Shown here piece after piece: positions 1 to 9,598 of a stretch of 64,000 nucleotides of DNA. The stretch is from NCBI GenBank assembly GCA_038043185.1, contig JBBTCO010000002.1:1-64000 (forward strand), given 5' to 3'. Position 1 is the stretch's first letter. Every line of letters begins with the position of its first letter. The notes under the pieces were generated by a model. The model did not search any database. It was not told where the DNA came from and saw nothing but the letters and a program-made list of their open reading frames with translations. The translations under genes and the position numbers were made by a program. This DNA comes from UBA5009 sp038043185 (lineage in GTDB: Bacteria; Bdellovibrionota; Bdellovibrionia; Bdellovibrionales; Bdellovibrionaceae).

Positions 1-56
1 GTAAACATAGAATCAATCACAGCAAATTCGTTGCACTTCGAAGTTGAACCCGCCCT

Positions 57-296
57 GTGACAATCCATGGGCCTGATAATCTCACATGGTATCATTCGTC
101 CGAAAAGGTGCGCCGAGGTTTTTGCTCCAAATGTGGCTCTTCACTATTTTTTGATCCTATCCATAGGGATTGGATAGGTATTTCAATGGGAGCATTTGAT
201 GGGCCTACTCATACAAAACTTGAAAAGCATATTTTCGTAGCTGATAAAGGCGACTATTACGATATAGCAGATGGGCTACCACAGAATCAGCAGTAG
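57..296 (+). pseudogene. GFA-family (CENP-V/GFA) zinc protein, C-terminal fragment
   Basis: The 79-residue frame keeps the C-terminal half of a glutathione-dependent formaldehyde-activating (GFA) type domain: a W-Y-x-S-S-E-K segment followed by the zinc pair C23-x2-C26 in FCSKCGSSLFF. The N-terminal half of the family, with its CxC and CxxC cysteines, is absent. In-frame DNA upstream of the GTG at 57 meets a stop at 45-47, and the other two frames at the window edge do not show the motif. It is therefore either a decayed 5'-truncated gene or a gene broken by a frameshift at the window edge. Family members are small zinc proteins of often unknown substrate. Confidence 0.5.
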
Positions 297-448
297 ATAA
301 AAATTTCACTGTATAAAACACATCAGTTTTAAAATACAAAAAAATAATATTTCGTGCTAAGTCCTGCGCTGCGGAGCTAGGCTCTGCATTTCGAAACGTG
401 ACCTGTACTTCGAAGAACGACCGTCCCAAACAAACAAAGAGGTTCTAA

Positions 449-1066
449 ATGAAATCTTATATAAAATTATCAACACTAATTTGTTTGTTTTTTGCTTTTG
501 GTTGCTCCAAAGGATATTCACCAAAATCTTTAATTCCAAGAAACGAAACAGCTTCTTGGTTATTAGCATCCACGAATCTCACTTCAGCACCGGACTATTG
601 TCAGTACAGTTCTTACTCTAAAGAGCCGGCTTGTTTCGCTTCAGCTCCTAAATATTGTGAGTACAGTTCTTACTCGAAAGAACCATCTTGTGTGACTTCT
701 AAACCTTCCTATTGTGAATATAGTTCTTACTCTAAAGAGCCCGCTTGTTTTGCTAGCAAGTCTGACTATTGTCAGTACTCGAGCTATGGCGACGAGCCCG
801 CTTGTGTTAAATCCAATCCTTCCTACTGTCAGTATAGCTCTTATTCTAAAACTGTAGCCTGTATCGGTTCACATCCATCCTACTGCGAGTATAGTTCTTA
901 CTCAAAAGAGCCTGCTTGTTACGGAGCTATGCCTAGTTATTGTCAATACAGCTCTTACTCTAAAGAACCAGCCTGTATTAAATATTACGATTTAAATGAT
1001 ATTGATTTGTATTGTCGAAATTTTGACAAGCTAAATCTTTGCCCATCATTTCCGCTTGCAAATTAG
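449..1066 (+). CDS. Cys/Tyr/Ser-rich repeat lipoprotein
   Basis: This 205-residue protein has a lipoprotein signal peptide with a likely acylated Cys at residue 19 (A-F-G-C). Residues 47-179 are seven tandem 19-residue repeats with consensus PSYC(Q/E)YSSYSKEPAC plus three variable residues. Each repeat holds two Cys eleven residues apart, giving 14 cysteines that could form disulfides or bind metal. A short non-repeat tail with two more Cys closes the protein. AGAGG sits six bases before the ATG. I do not recognise the family. The layout suggests an exposed, oxidised, rigid surface repeat protein (inference). Confidence 0.75.
   Translation: MKSYIKLSTLICLFFAFGCSKGYSPKSLIPRNETASWLLASTNLTSAPDYCQYSSYSKEPACFASAPKYCEYSSYSKEPSCVTSKPSYCEYSSYSKEPACFASKSDYCQYSSYGDEPACVKSNPSYCQYSSYSKTVACIGSHPSYCEYSSYSKEPACYGAMPSYCQYSSYSKEPACIKYYDLNDIDLYCRNFDKLNLCPSFPLAN
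587..985 (+). repeat. Seven in-frame 57-bp tandem repeats
   Basis: Seven consecutive 57-bp units each encode 19 residues around Y-C-(Q/E)-Y-S-S-Y-S-K-E-P-A-C. The units keep exact length and frame but differ at third codon positions and at the three linker residues. This suggests old duplication under protein-level selection rather than recent slippage. Confidence 0.85.
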
Positions 1067-1081
1067 GGCTTGTCCTCAGCT

Positions 1082-2464
1082 CTAATAACGACGCACTCGT
1101 GATTCATAAAATTTATTTAAGTAAGTCACGATCGTCGAGCGAGCTAAACCGACTTCCATTTTATAATGAGAGCTCATCAAATTGGCTAAGTCATTGATTG
1201 ATTTCTTTCCATCAATGCTAAATATAATATCTGCATTCACTTTGGCTTTTAATTGAAGCTCTTGCACATGGGAATTTAAAGGGACAGTCATATTGTGATC
1301 CAAAAGCCAATCAGGTAAGTATTGAAATTTCTTTTCTTCGCAGTCACAAATTTTTGTGGCTCGAAAAGATAAAACTTTCTCGAATCTTTTTTGAGTGGAA
1401 TTTGGCGATTCTAAATAGGGAACAAGATCAATCGAATATTTTTCTAAACGGAAACCTTGTGCGGTCAAAGTTTCTTGGATTTCTTCGAATGTAAAACATT
1501 GATGCTCATCCGAGAACATAAATCCCAGGGGTCCGAAGTTAATCCATTCTCCAGAGGGTTCGAGCACGCGATTCACTCTTTGCGCAAGTAACTCGAAGTG
1601 AATGGGCACGATGTCGATGAACCAAGGAGTCAGTAAAGAATCAAAAGATTTATCTTTAAATGGAAGGTGAAGGGCATCGGCGAAAAGCAAATGGAAATTT
1701 TTAATTTTTGAATAAGGATTTTTAAGTTCATTTTCGATGGCAACTTGACTTAACTCTATTGGCGCGAGGGGCAACTCGTAAAGTTTTATTTTTTTATTTT
1801 CCAGCATCTGCTGTGCGAAAAGAATTAAAAGTGGATTGAAATCCACAGCAACGCTGTAAGAAAGATTAAATTTTTGATGAAGATCCAGGGGTAATCGCGA
1901 AGAGCCACAGCCCAGAGTTAAAAACTTTTTAGGCGCCCAAGATTGAGGCAGAATTTTCTGAAGAATATTGAGTGAATCCTGATTTTCATTTGATTGCCAG
2001 CACCAATCACGAAATAGATTTCGCATATAGAGTGTCAAAGACTGATGTGCAGGAATTTTATCGTTGATCTCAGTTTGCTTATTTGAATTTTGTTGGGCCA
2101 AGGGCGTTAAGCAGTCACCAAGAATTTTTTGATTGTGAAGTAGGGCCTTTTCAAGAGTGTTTAATCGTTGTCTTGTTATTGCAGAAAGATTTTTTTGCTT
2201 TTGCTGATCCTGAAGTTTTTCAACTCGTTGCTTAAAGTAAGCGTTAAGTTCAGTCTGTTTACCGATCCAATGATCAAGTGCTGAAGCGGGGTAGGGTAAA
2301 AGCCAGGGAATAGAACCAAGAAGGGGATAGGACAAACCAGCGGGGTTCTTAAAATCAGAACCATCCCACTTTAAATTTTCTTTAGATTGTGGACACTGAA
2401 GCAAGTCGATGAGGGATTGCGGAACGGGAAGTGAATTGGTTTTCGAGGTTAAAGGAGGCTTCAT
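1082..2464 (-). CDS. SAM-dependent methyltransferase with Trm112-like N-terminus
   Basis: This 460-residue protein starts with a Trm112p-like segment (about residues 15-55, LLQCPQ then P-L-L-G-S-I-P-W-L-L-P). A long helical linker follows. The class I methyltransferase core has motif I LTLGCGSSRLP near residue 180 and an acidic V-D-F-N-P strand after it. The C-terminal ~80 residues look like a PqqD-type or winged-helix module. It lies 91 bp after the heme lipoprotein gene and may be the last gene of that operon. The substrate cannot be read from sequence; a small molecule or a protein is possible. Confidence 0.7.
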   Translation of the reverse strand: MKPPLTSKTNSLPVPQSLIDLLQCPQSKENLKWDGSDFKNPAGLSYPLLGSIPWLLPYPASALDHWIGKQTELNAYFKQRVEKLQDQQKQKNLSAITRQRLNTLEKALLHNQKILGDCLTPLAQQNSNKQTEINDKIPAHQSLTLYMRNLFRDWCWQSNENQDSLNILQKILPQSWAPKKFLTLGCGSSRLPLDLHQKFNLSYSVAVDFNPLLILFAQQMLENKKIKLYELPLAPIELSQVAIENELKNPYSKIKNFHLLFADALHLPFKDKSFDSLLTPWFIDIVPIHFELLAQRVNRVLEPSGEWINFGPLGFMFSDEHQCFTFEEIQETLTAQGFRLEKYSIDLVPYLESPNSTQKRFEKVLSFRATKICDCEEKKFQYLPDWLLDHNMTVPLNSHVQELQLKAKVNADIIFSIDGKKSINDLANLMSSHYKMEVGLARSTIVTYLNKFYESRVRRY

Positions 2465-2555
2465 TATGCCTGAGTTTACAACAGATGCTTTGGGTGAAGC
2501 ATCTGAATAAAATGAGATGAATTTGAATTAGTGCAGAGACGTGACCTTGGGCCAG

Positions 2556-3272
2556 TTAATTATTCGGAGCACCCATCTTGATCCATTCATTCAGGCGAGC
2601 CAATTCTTCAGCGGTTAATCGACTTCCACCTTGAGGCATACTTCCATTTGACACTGAGGCGTAAAGAACTCCATTCGCGGTGGAGGCTTTTACACCATTA
2701 TAGGTAGATAAATTAACCCCACCCCGAGCATTGCCAGCATTGTGGCAACCAGTGCAGCGGGCGGTAAAGATTTTGCTGTTCAGACTTGCAAACGTTGCGG
2801 TAAGAGGGGCTGAGCCGCTAGGAGGAGTGACTGTACCGCTTTCATCGACAAGCCCGCTTTGAATCCATTTAGTTAAAGCATCTAACTCACTCACTGTAAC
2901 TGGCGAGCCATCTGGAGGCATTCTTCCTTCCTGAATGGATAGAATAAGATCCGAACTATCTGGTTGGCCGGGTATTACAAGATGTTTAAAGAGAAGAAAA
3001 TCGACATTAGTAATATCAGTGATATCTGTTCCCATGCTTGGAGCTGCCGCCGGATTATGGCATCGGGCACATTTACTGCTCAAGATCGACATGGCTTTTG
3101 AAGTTAAAACTGAAGCCTGACTGATTTGTGAAAACTCTTCCTCGCTGTCTCTGGATGAAGAAACAACAGAGCAGTTTTGAAACATCACTGATAAAATAAA
3201 AGCACTCGTAAAAAACGAAGCCTGAAAAACTCTTCGTCTGATTGTCGATCCTGTTTCCTGTATCTTATTCAT
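2556..3272 (-). CDS. Di-heme c-type cytochrome lipoprotein
   Basis: This 238-residue protein has a charged N-terminus, one hydrophobic segment and F-Q-N-C as lipobox. It carries two CxxCH heme motifs, CARCH (~residue 70) and CTGCH (~residue 175). Each is followed ~45 residues later by a distal M-P-P/M-P-Q loop and a W-I-(Q/K) helix, as in Planctomycete-type cytochrome c domains. It is expected to be an outer-membrane-anchored electron carrier or redox sensor. It lies 34 bp after the preceding gene of the operon. Confidence 0.8.
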   Translation of the reverse strand: MNKIQETGSTIRRRVFQASFFTSAFILSVMFQNCSVVSSSRDSEEEFSQISQASVLTSKAMSILSSKCARCHNPAAAPSMGTDITDITNVDFLLFKHLVIPGQPDSSDLILSIQEGRMPPDGSPVTVSELDALTKWIQSGLVDESGTVTPPSGSAPLTATFASLNSKIFTARCTGCHNAGNARGGVNLSTYNGVKASTANGVLYASVSNGSMPQGGSRLTAEELARLNEWIKMGAPNN

Positions 3273-3306
3273 ACGTCCTCCAAATAAATGATATCATAAT
3301 TCTAAC

Positions 3307-5109
3307 TTAATTATTTTTTGCTCCACTTAAAATCCACTTCTCGACCGTGCTAATTTCGGTATCATAGTCCAGGTACCCATCTCTTGGCATGGGCGTTAGT
3401 CCTAGGTTGCTAGGATCTTGAACATTCATACGTTTAAAAATTTTACTAGCATATGTTTTTGTAACAACACCGGTGACGGGATTAATGGTCCTGAAATCTT
3501 GTCCAGGTTGTAGGACTCCACGGCTGACCATAAGTTCGTAGTCCGCAATATCGAATCCACCCTGTTGCATAGCCTGATCAGAGTTATGGCAACTGTTGCA
3601 ATTGATTTTTAAGATTCCGTTGCTTGGGTTCATTAACATCGAGTAAGTGACTTCCGTAGGGCCTGGAATAGGATTTTTTTGTTTATTAAAAACAATTTGA
3701 ACCACCGATTTCCCAAGAACAATGTTGCCCAAGCCAGCTTGAATTTGCACTGAAAGTAATTTATTTGATTCATAACGAATATCTTTTGATAAAATCACCC
3801 GAATCGTTTTAGAAGTTTCCCCAATTGCAAACACCATTGATATATTATCAAATTTATAATCCCAATTAAAACGATTAAATGGAGTCCCAGTCGCAGATCG
3901 AGCCTGAGTAAAGGCCAGTATATTTGGAGCACAAGACCCATTAGGACAAATCAGGTTATAAACATCAGGCATACAAGTGCTATTGTTCACGCTTACAAGC
4001 GTTGTCTCGGTCCCTGTTCCGCAAATGGCGCCGGCGAGTGCCGAGATAGAAAAAGAAACCACTTCAGCTGAAGGGCGATTCAAGGTAACTTCAATGTCGA
4101 CAAAACCATTGCTATTAGCAAGAAGGGCGTTGGGCGCATTGATTGCTAACTGGACCGGAGGAGGGGGCGGAGGGATAATAGTAGATTCGAGCAGCTCAAC
4201 CTCAAATCCAACCTGATCTGCAGGTGACATAGCTCCAGCAATTACTAAAGCGCCCGTCGAAATTAAAGAACTATTGTTATTTTCTAGGGAATTTTTTGGG
4301 ATCGAGGCATCGACATATCTAAAGTTTGTACTGTACTGGATAAAGCGCCCGTTGATTTTTATAAATAGACCTTTAATTCGAACGTCTTGTGAAGAATTAA
4401 AAATTCGTGGAGAGTGAATGACGTAAGTTTTGACCGCGCCTTTAACTTCCTTTTTTACCATCACAGAAAAGCGAGCACCCGGAAGACTTGGTGCCGGTAA
4501 GTTTTTTAAAGAAATGACTTGAGCTAAGTTAAATTCCAGTCTTTTTTCTTCATTGTCTCTTAGGCTTGGAATGGTTTGATTTCCAATTAAAAATTGGGCT
4601 CTGTCTTCCAGAGACATATTGCTCGCAACATCGCCGGTCCCACCGTTGCAAATGTCGTATTCGGCCAAAGCTTTTACCCACGTTAAACGAAGATCATTGA
4701 TCGCTTGTAAATGCTGAGGGCCAGAGTAGGGAGGATTGTGCGCATCACTGACTGCATTGTTAGAAACTTTTGAATAACCAGTTTGCATAAAATCACTATA
4801 AGAAGTGCACAAATTACTATTTGCAAATTGTCCCTTACCGGGGCCTGCTGAATGGCAAGTGGTGCAATTTTGCACAAGAAACTGCTGGTAGCCACCGCCG
4901 TAAAATCTCATCAGCTGATCTTCGCAAGCGCTAGCACCGTTGCAAGAGACCCCTTCAGATAATAAAGCTGAAGTCGAAGGGCTGCTCAAAGAAGAATTTG
5001 AACTTTTTCCTTTAAAATTTTCATCGGGACTGCAATTGTTAAAACTAAATAAAAGAGAACATAAAATTAACATGTAATTTAATGTTCTTTTTATCGTTTG
5101 TAACTTCAT
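3307..5109 (-). CDS. Heme lipoprotein with central Calx-beta-like domain
   Basis: This 600-residue lipoprotein (F-N-N-C lipobox) has CxxCH motifs near both ends: CTTCH at ~residue 83 and CNSCH at ~residue 503. The second is followed by a T-P-M-P-R-D-G loop and a closing E-K-W-I-L-S-G helix, typical of these surface cytochromes. Between them is a beta-rich region with a proline run (residues ~315-320) and a Calx-beta-like repeat (L-L-A-N-S-N-G-F-V-D-I-E-V). It belongs to the minus-strand surface-protein operon. Specific function is unknown. Confidence 0.75.
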   Translation of the reverse strand: MKLQTIKRTLNYMLILCSLLFSFNNCSPDENFKGKSSNSSLSSPSTSALLSEGVSCNGASACEDQLMRFYGGGYQQFLVQNCTTCHSAGPGKGQFANSNLCTSYSDFMQTGYSKVSNNAVSDAHNPPYSGPQHLQAINDLRLTWVKALAEYDICNGGTGDVASNMSLEDRAQFLIGNQTIPSLRDNEEKRLEFNLAQVISLKNLPAPSLPGARFSVMVKKEVKGAVKTYVIHSPRIFNSSQDVRIKGLFIKINGRFIQYSTNFRYVDASIPKNSLENNNSSLISTGALVIAGAMSPADQVGFEVELLESTIIPPPPPPVQLAINAPNALLANSNGFVDIEVTLNRPSAEVVSFSISALAGAICGTGTETTLVSVNNSTCMPDVYNLICPNGSCAPNILAFTQARSATGTPFNRFNWDYKFDNISMVFAIGETSKTIRVILSKDIRYESNKLLSVQIQAGLGNIVLGKSVVQIVFNKQKNPIPGPTEVTYSMLMNPSNGILKINCNSCHNSDQAMQQGGFDIADYELMVSRGVLQPGQDFRTINPVTGVVTKTYASKIFKRMNVQDPSNLGLTPMPRDGYLDYDTEISTVEKWILSGAKNN

Positions 5110-5174
5110 ACTTCCCCCGCGCGGAATCTTTAGTTGTGATACAAAATCGCCGTACCCCTACGACGATTTTTTAG

Positions 5175-6638
5175 CTAAGCCTTCCTGCCATGAATTTTGA
5201 CTACTTTATCTAAATTCGAGCCTTCAAAAATTCGTGCAGTCTCGGCCATGGCACTAAACTTACCAAGCATTCCATTGAATGATAGATAGTTCGCAAAAAC
5301 CGCAGCGGCACCAACCTCAACGCTTCCTCCAACAAGGAAAGTGTCATCAGCAGCTTCGGCATCTGGATTGTTTTTCATATGTCCCAATTGCGAGTCAGAT
5401 GTTTGTGTTGTCATTGTGGGATCGTACGCAATCATAAAAACGGCACCCGCATCACCGCGATCAGTAGTTGGATCTGCTCCAGGAGTATCAGATGCTGGAG
5501 CACCCACTCCGCCGTCCGAATTTACAATGATAAAACCTTTTGATTGCATAGCATGAAACGACTGAATCACTCGGCCGATCATTACGCCGGCAGCAAGATC
5601 TTTATTGTTGGTCGATGCTAAATCGTCACCGTGATAATCATATCCACCCATTTCAATGCCAATAGATCCTGAATTTCCATTTATGGCATTGTAAACAAGT
5701 GCCGCACTGACATAAGCACTGTCATTTCTTGCTGTGTTGGCGTTAAGTCCCCACACTTGCGCAAAGGCGGCGTTGTTACGAGGATCAAGATCTAAACCGG
5801 CCGGATTGCCGACCAGCTGAAGATTATCACTATTGGCCTGATTAACTAAGCCGGCCAATGTTGTTCCGCCGGTCATTGAAGCTAAATTCCGTGCTTGAAG
5901 CTCGGAAAGTGCAGACGTTGCTTTGAAAATATTTGTTTTTTGAACCTGAGTTAATGCTCCCAAACGATTTGCAATGCCCAATGCATTCGCTAATGAATCG
6001 ACGCTTCCTACAATCAGAGGAGGTGGAGGCGCAATAAGAGCCGTAGAGTTGCTCACGCCAATTCCATTATCAACTCGTCCAAGCGCCGGGAGAATTCTTC
6101 CTTTAAGACCTGCTTTCGCAATCAAACCTTGAATATCAAATTTGTTTGCATCCGTATCATTTTGTGATTGCTGGCACACACCCACGAAATCGGCACTCAT
6201 CAATGCTTGATCGGCCATTCCGGCAACAGTGCTTGTGCGAAGTCCCGCCAGCATTGAGCTTGAAGCGTAAAATGGCGCATTATTTCGAAAAGCTCTGGAT
6301 ATTTGTGAAGCTAAATTCGATCCTAAGCCAAGACCGATTCTGTGATATTTTTGTAATAATTCGCGGCCCTCAGTCAAAGGTATCCAATTTCGCGTTAATC
6401 CTGCTCCGCCATTTAAATTAATAGTTACAACAGGAGCCATTTTTTGCGTCGAGGAGGCACAAATTTCTGCAGCTTCGGCGACACCACCGCGACCAAGTAT
6501 GGATAAGACCGATGGTACAGTGACATAAGCCATAAAAGGAATAGCACCCGAAGCTAAAAATTCGCGACGGTTGAGTGGTTTTCGACCATGGTACAAGATC
6601 GGTTTGCTCTCGACTTGGTTTTTTGATTTGTTTTTCAT
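5175..6638 (-). CDS. Tat-exported DUF1501-like protein
   Basis: The start at 6638 is preferred because GGGGTAGGAA precedes it and the longer frame overlaps the upstream gene. The 487-residue protein has a twin-arginine signal (LNRREFLASG) and a hydrophobic stretch ending in A-E-A-A. The mature part has alkaline-phosphatase-fold-like signatures seen in DUF1501: a V-T-I-N-L-N-G-G-A-G segment near the start and E-M-G-G-Y-D-Y-H-G-D-D later. Tat export implies folding with a cofactor in the cytoplasm. It sits between a small lipoprotein and a heme lipoprotein. The DUF1501 call is by motif only. Confidence 0.65.
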   Translation of the reverse strand: MKNKSKNQVESKPILYHGRKPLNRREFLASGAIPFMAYVTVPSVLSILGRGGVAEAAEICASSTQKMAPVVTINLNGGAGLTRNWIPLTEGRELLQKYHRIGLGLGSNLASQISRAFRNNAPFYASSSMLAGLRTSTVAGMADQALMSADFVGVCQQSQNDTDANKFDIQGLIAKAGLKGRILPALGRVDNGIGVSNSTALIAPPPPLIVGSVDSLANALGIANRLGALTQVQKTNIFKATSALSELQARNLASMTGGTTLAGLVNQANSDNLQLVGNPAGLDLDPRNNAAFAQVWGLNANTARNDSAYVSAALVYNAINGNSGSIGIEMGGYDYHGDDLASTNNKDLAAGVMIGRVIQSFHAMQSKGFIIVNSDGGVGAPASDTPGADPTTDRGDAGAVFMIAYDPTMTTQTSDSQLGHMKNNPDAEAADDTFLVGGSVEVGAAAVFANYLSFNGMLGKFSAMAETARIFEGSNLDKVVKIHGRKA

Positions 6639-6676
6639 ATTTCCTACCCCATTTAAAAATTTAAATATAAAAATAA

Positions 6677-7336
6677 TTAATTCAGTAATGCATTCACACT
6701 TGAAAGCATTGAAGTGCAAAGCATCAGTGCTGCTTTTCTAGACGCGTTGGCCTCGGAAGCGCCAATAGCTTGAAAAACATTATCTAACAGAATTGTTCTT
6801 TCTTCGTTGGATTCATTTCCTCTCCAACAAGACAGAGCAATATTGCTTATGGCATCACTTAACTGTGCACTCGAAGGAATCATTGCTGCCTGCAGATTGA
6901 TGCCATTGAAAATTCGATTGCCAGATGCTATTTCTTGATCAATTAAATCCGAACAAACTTCACCGGCGATACTGGTGATTGCCATCATCATAGGCGGAGT
7001 AATTGAATTTGCAGTTCCATATGTAGATATTGAACCTTTTTTCTCGTCATACACTGTTTGGGTGGAATCAGAAGGTACAGCCAGACCAATGCAATTTGAT
7101 AAATGATTTAACAGCTGTCCCGAGGAGACAAAAGAAACTGTTTTTGCACCCGGAATAACTGTAATATCTGTAGCACTTTGACATTGAACACTGCTGGCGA
7201 TAAATGCACCCGCATTGTTTTCACTACCACTGAAGCCGCCCTGTGAGCAGCCGTTACCAAAAACAACTAAAGTAAAGACCATGAGCGCCATTACTTGCAA
7301 GGCACGAAGAATTCTTTTTTTAATTAGGTCCTTCAT
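6677..7336 (-). CDS. Small lipoprotein, unknown
   Basis: This 219-residue protein has a lipoprotein signal ending in F-G-N-G-C. The mature part is Ala/Ser-rich with a few Cys and no motif I recognise. Its start lies 1 bp after the end of the upstream gene, so translation is probably coupled. By position it is a structural or assembly partner of the large heme protein before it and the Tat protein after it (inference). Confidence 0.7.
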   Translation of the reverse strand: MKDLIKKRILRALQVMALMVFTLVVFGNGCSQGGFSGSENNAGAFIASSVQCQSATDITVIPGAKTVSFVSSGQLLNHLSNCIGLAVPSDSTQTVYDEKKGSISTYGTANSITPPMMMAITSIAGEVCSDLIDQEIASGNRIFNGINLQAAMIPSSAQLSDAISNIALSCWRGNESNEERTILLDNVFQAIGASEANASRKAALMLCTSMLSSVNALLN

Positions 7337-7337
7337 A

Positions 7338-9575
7338 TTAGTTTCCCCCTAAACATAAATCGTTAGAAACAATTCTTTCAAACAGATATCTGAGATCGTA
7401 GTTACGTTCAGGACTCGAAAACTCAGTCGCAACTTGTTTAATAAAAGTATTTTCAGTAGAAGTAGGCTCGCGTTTGCAAACTGTGAAGAAGACTCTTTTA
7501 GCCATACAGTTCGGGAATGCCTTGCTTTCCGCAATAGCTTTGCCAAATTGTGCAACACCAGTTCCGGATGTCATCGTCCAACCAAAATTATTTTTATTGG
7601 CACCGGAGTTAGCATTATTAACCCAAGCATCGCTGACAACAATTTTTCCTTCAGGAAAGGCTTCTTCGTTATGATTCATCTTACGAGTCACACGTGGTGC
7701 TTCGGGATGAATTCTCATTGCTGGCGAAGTGTCTTCATCCAGATTATTGGCTGTTGAGTTTGGCACAAGTGCAGAGTGCTTCAAATAGCCATTTGAAAAA
7801 GTCATATAAGCAAAGGCGGGTCTAAAGCCATCCAAGACAGTGTGGCAAGCTCGACAAGTAGTCGTAAATTTAGCCATGTTTCCACCGGGATTTCGATCAA
7901 CATCGCGACCAATGACATCTTCGGGGCCGCTGGCATCGGCAGCATTTTCAAGTGGGATGCAGGCGAATTGTCGAAGAGAAAACTCGACGGCACGACGATT
8001 AGTTCCTGCAATCATATGAGCTGCAGCCCATTGTCGTGTTGTCAGCAATCCGGACGGAGAAACGCTCGGTGCAAAACTATTTCCATCGCCAGTGACCATG
8101 CTTTGAGTCTTTTTTACTAAGACATTTTTCAAATCAAAACCACCAAGCTCTAAAGCTTGATAATGGTTATTTGATTTTAATATGTCGGACAAAGGATCGC
8201 TAGGAACTGCCGCCTTTGCAGGATCAGCTTGGTAAACGATATCATCTGATAAAAGTAACTTGGCATTAATTTTATCTCGAACTGCACCAATAACAGTGGC
8301 GGTAAAATCATTCAGTGGAACGTTGATTGTTTCATCTCGATTGGACATTTTCGCAGCAAAATCTTTAACTGTGGATCGATAGAATGAAGAAGATGCTGAG
8401 TTCGCAGCTGATACAACCATCGGTGAGGAAGTGCCTCCCAAACTTGTCGGGTCGGTAATGAGCCGAGCCGCTGCAGCAGAGTCATTGGCATTAATTAAAG
8501 TTTCCATTTGTTGAAGTAAAGGATTAAAGATCGGTGTTTTTACGCCAGTCAATCGTTCGTAAATTGTTGAAGCCTTTAATAAGGCCGGAGTCACGGTCAC
8601 TTTGCTGATGGGCAAGACTTCATTTTTAATAATTTGGAAAGCATCGCCGAAAACATCTTCGCGAGATAAAGCATCACAATAAATAGCTAGGCGATACAAT
8701 TTTCCTTTCCAAAAGCGATTGGGATTATTTGCGCAAGCCGAAGTGAAAGGACAAAGATTTGGATTTCCAAATTGGTCTTCTTTAGACAAAGTATTCGCAA
8801 TATTTGCATCACTGATAAAATCATTTGCTATATTTAGATAGGCATCGTTAACCCAACGACTGTAAAATTGGTTAGGGTCTCCACCGAAACCTGCAGCAGC
8901 CTCCTGAGCTAAAAATATATTTCCATTTTTATCTGACAAATAGAGTCGAGCGACACCTCCGCGACTCACGGTAAAAATAACTTTCTGTTTAGTACCTAAT
9001 TTCAAAACAGTTGTGTCACTTTGTAAAGGCTGACTTAATAAATTGTTATTTCCAGCCGTGCTTACTCCACCAGCATAGAGATTTCCCATGTCATAAAATT
9101 GACCAAGAACAAAGTTAACATTTACGGCATTGGTTGCATTAGTGAACTGTCGCGAATAACTCACAATACGAAGAGGTTGTAAGACTCGGGTTGGATATTC
9201 CCCAGCTCGAAGTTGAACTGATTCAGAATTTTCCAAAATGGCTTCAATGGTTAAGCCTGTCGAAGTTGTTTTATTACAAGTGTTATAAATTTTGCTAGCG
9301 ACATTGTCCGATCGAATCACCGACGCGGAATCCATAAGTATATATCGATCTCCTGAGCTATCTGCTCCACGAATAACAGAGCCTGCTTTTCTCGATAAAT
9401 TAACAGCAGCCCCAAAAGAAGCTGCAGCGGAATCGACATAAGCATTTCCACTGGTTTCTTCAAATTCATAACGAACGACCGCTTTTTGTGATCGTAAAGT
9501 TTCCGAAATGTCAGCATATGAAAAAAATGGAAACAAGCTGATAAGTAATAACTTAATCAACATGAGCTGTTTCAT
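7338..9575 (-). CDS. Large secreted LamG-like / CxxCH protein
   Basis: This 745-residue protein has a cleavable signal peptide (F-F-S-Y-A-D). The first ~300 residues resemble a LamG/concanavalin-type jelly roll (V-V-R-Y-E-F-E-E-T-S-G-N-A-Y-V-D-S opening). A helical middle section follows. The C-terminal part has one CxxCH, CRACH near residue 575, in T-T-C-R-A-C-H-T-V-L-D-G-F, an arrangement like DUF1588/DUF1585-type proteins. An AGGAGGG ribosome site precedes the start. It follows the FG-GAP gene by 23 bp. It is probably a periplasmic or surface redox protein with a carbohydrate-binding-type head. Confidence 0.7.
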   Translation of the reverse strand: MKQLMLIKLLLISLFPFFSYADISETLRSQKAVVRYEFEETSGNAYVDSAAASFGAAVNLSRKAGSVIRGADSSGDRYILMDSASVIRSDNVASKIYNTCNKTTSTGLTIEAILENSESVQLRAGEYPTRVLQPLRIVSYSRQFTNATNAVNVNFVLGQFYDMGNLYAGGVSTAGNNNLLSQPLQSDTTVLKLGTKQKVIFTVSRGGVARLYLSDKNGNIFLAQEAAAGFGGDPNQFYSRWVNDAYLNIANDFISDANIANTLSKEDQFGNPNLCPFTSACANNPNRFWKGKLYRLAIYCDALSREDVFGDAFQIIKNEVLPISKVTVTPALLKASTIYERLTGVKTPIFNPLLQQMETLINANDSAAAARLITDPTSLGGTSSPMVVSAANSASSSFYRSTVKDFAAKMSNRDETINVPLNDFTATVIGAVRDKINAKLLLSDDIVYQADPAKAAVPSDPLSDILKSNNHYQALELGGFDLKNVLVKKTQSMVTGDGNSFAPSVSPSGLLTTRQWAAAHMIAGTNRRAVEFSLRQFACIPLENAADASGPEDVIGRDVDRNPGGNMAKFTTTCRACHTVLDGFRPAFAYMTFSNGYLKHSALVPNSTANNLDEDTSPAMRIHPEAPRVTRKMNHNEEAFPEGKIVVSDAWVNNANSGANKNNFGWTMTSGTGVAQFGKAIAESKAFPNCMAKRVFFTVCKREPTSTENTFIKQVATEFSSPERNYDLRYLFERIVSNDLCLGGN

Positions 9576-9598
9576 TTTTTTCTCCCTCCTCTAATCGC

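Noticed and set aside
587..985. CRISPR-like array
   Set aside because: The repeats are coding, 57 bp without unique spacers, and no cas gene is near.
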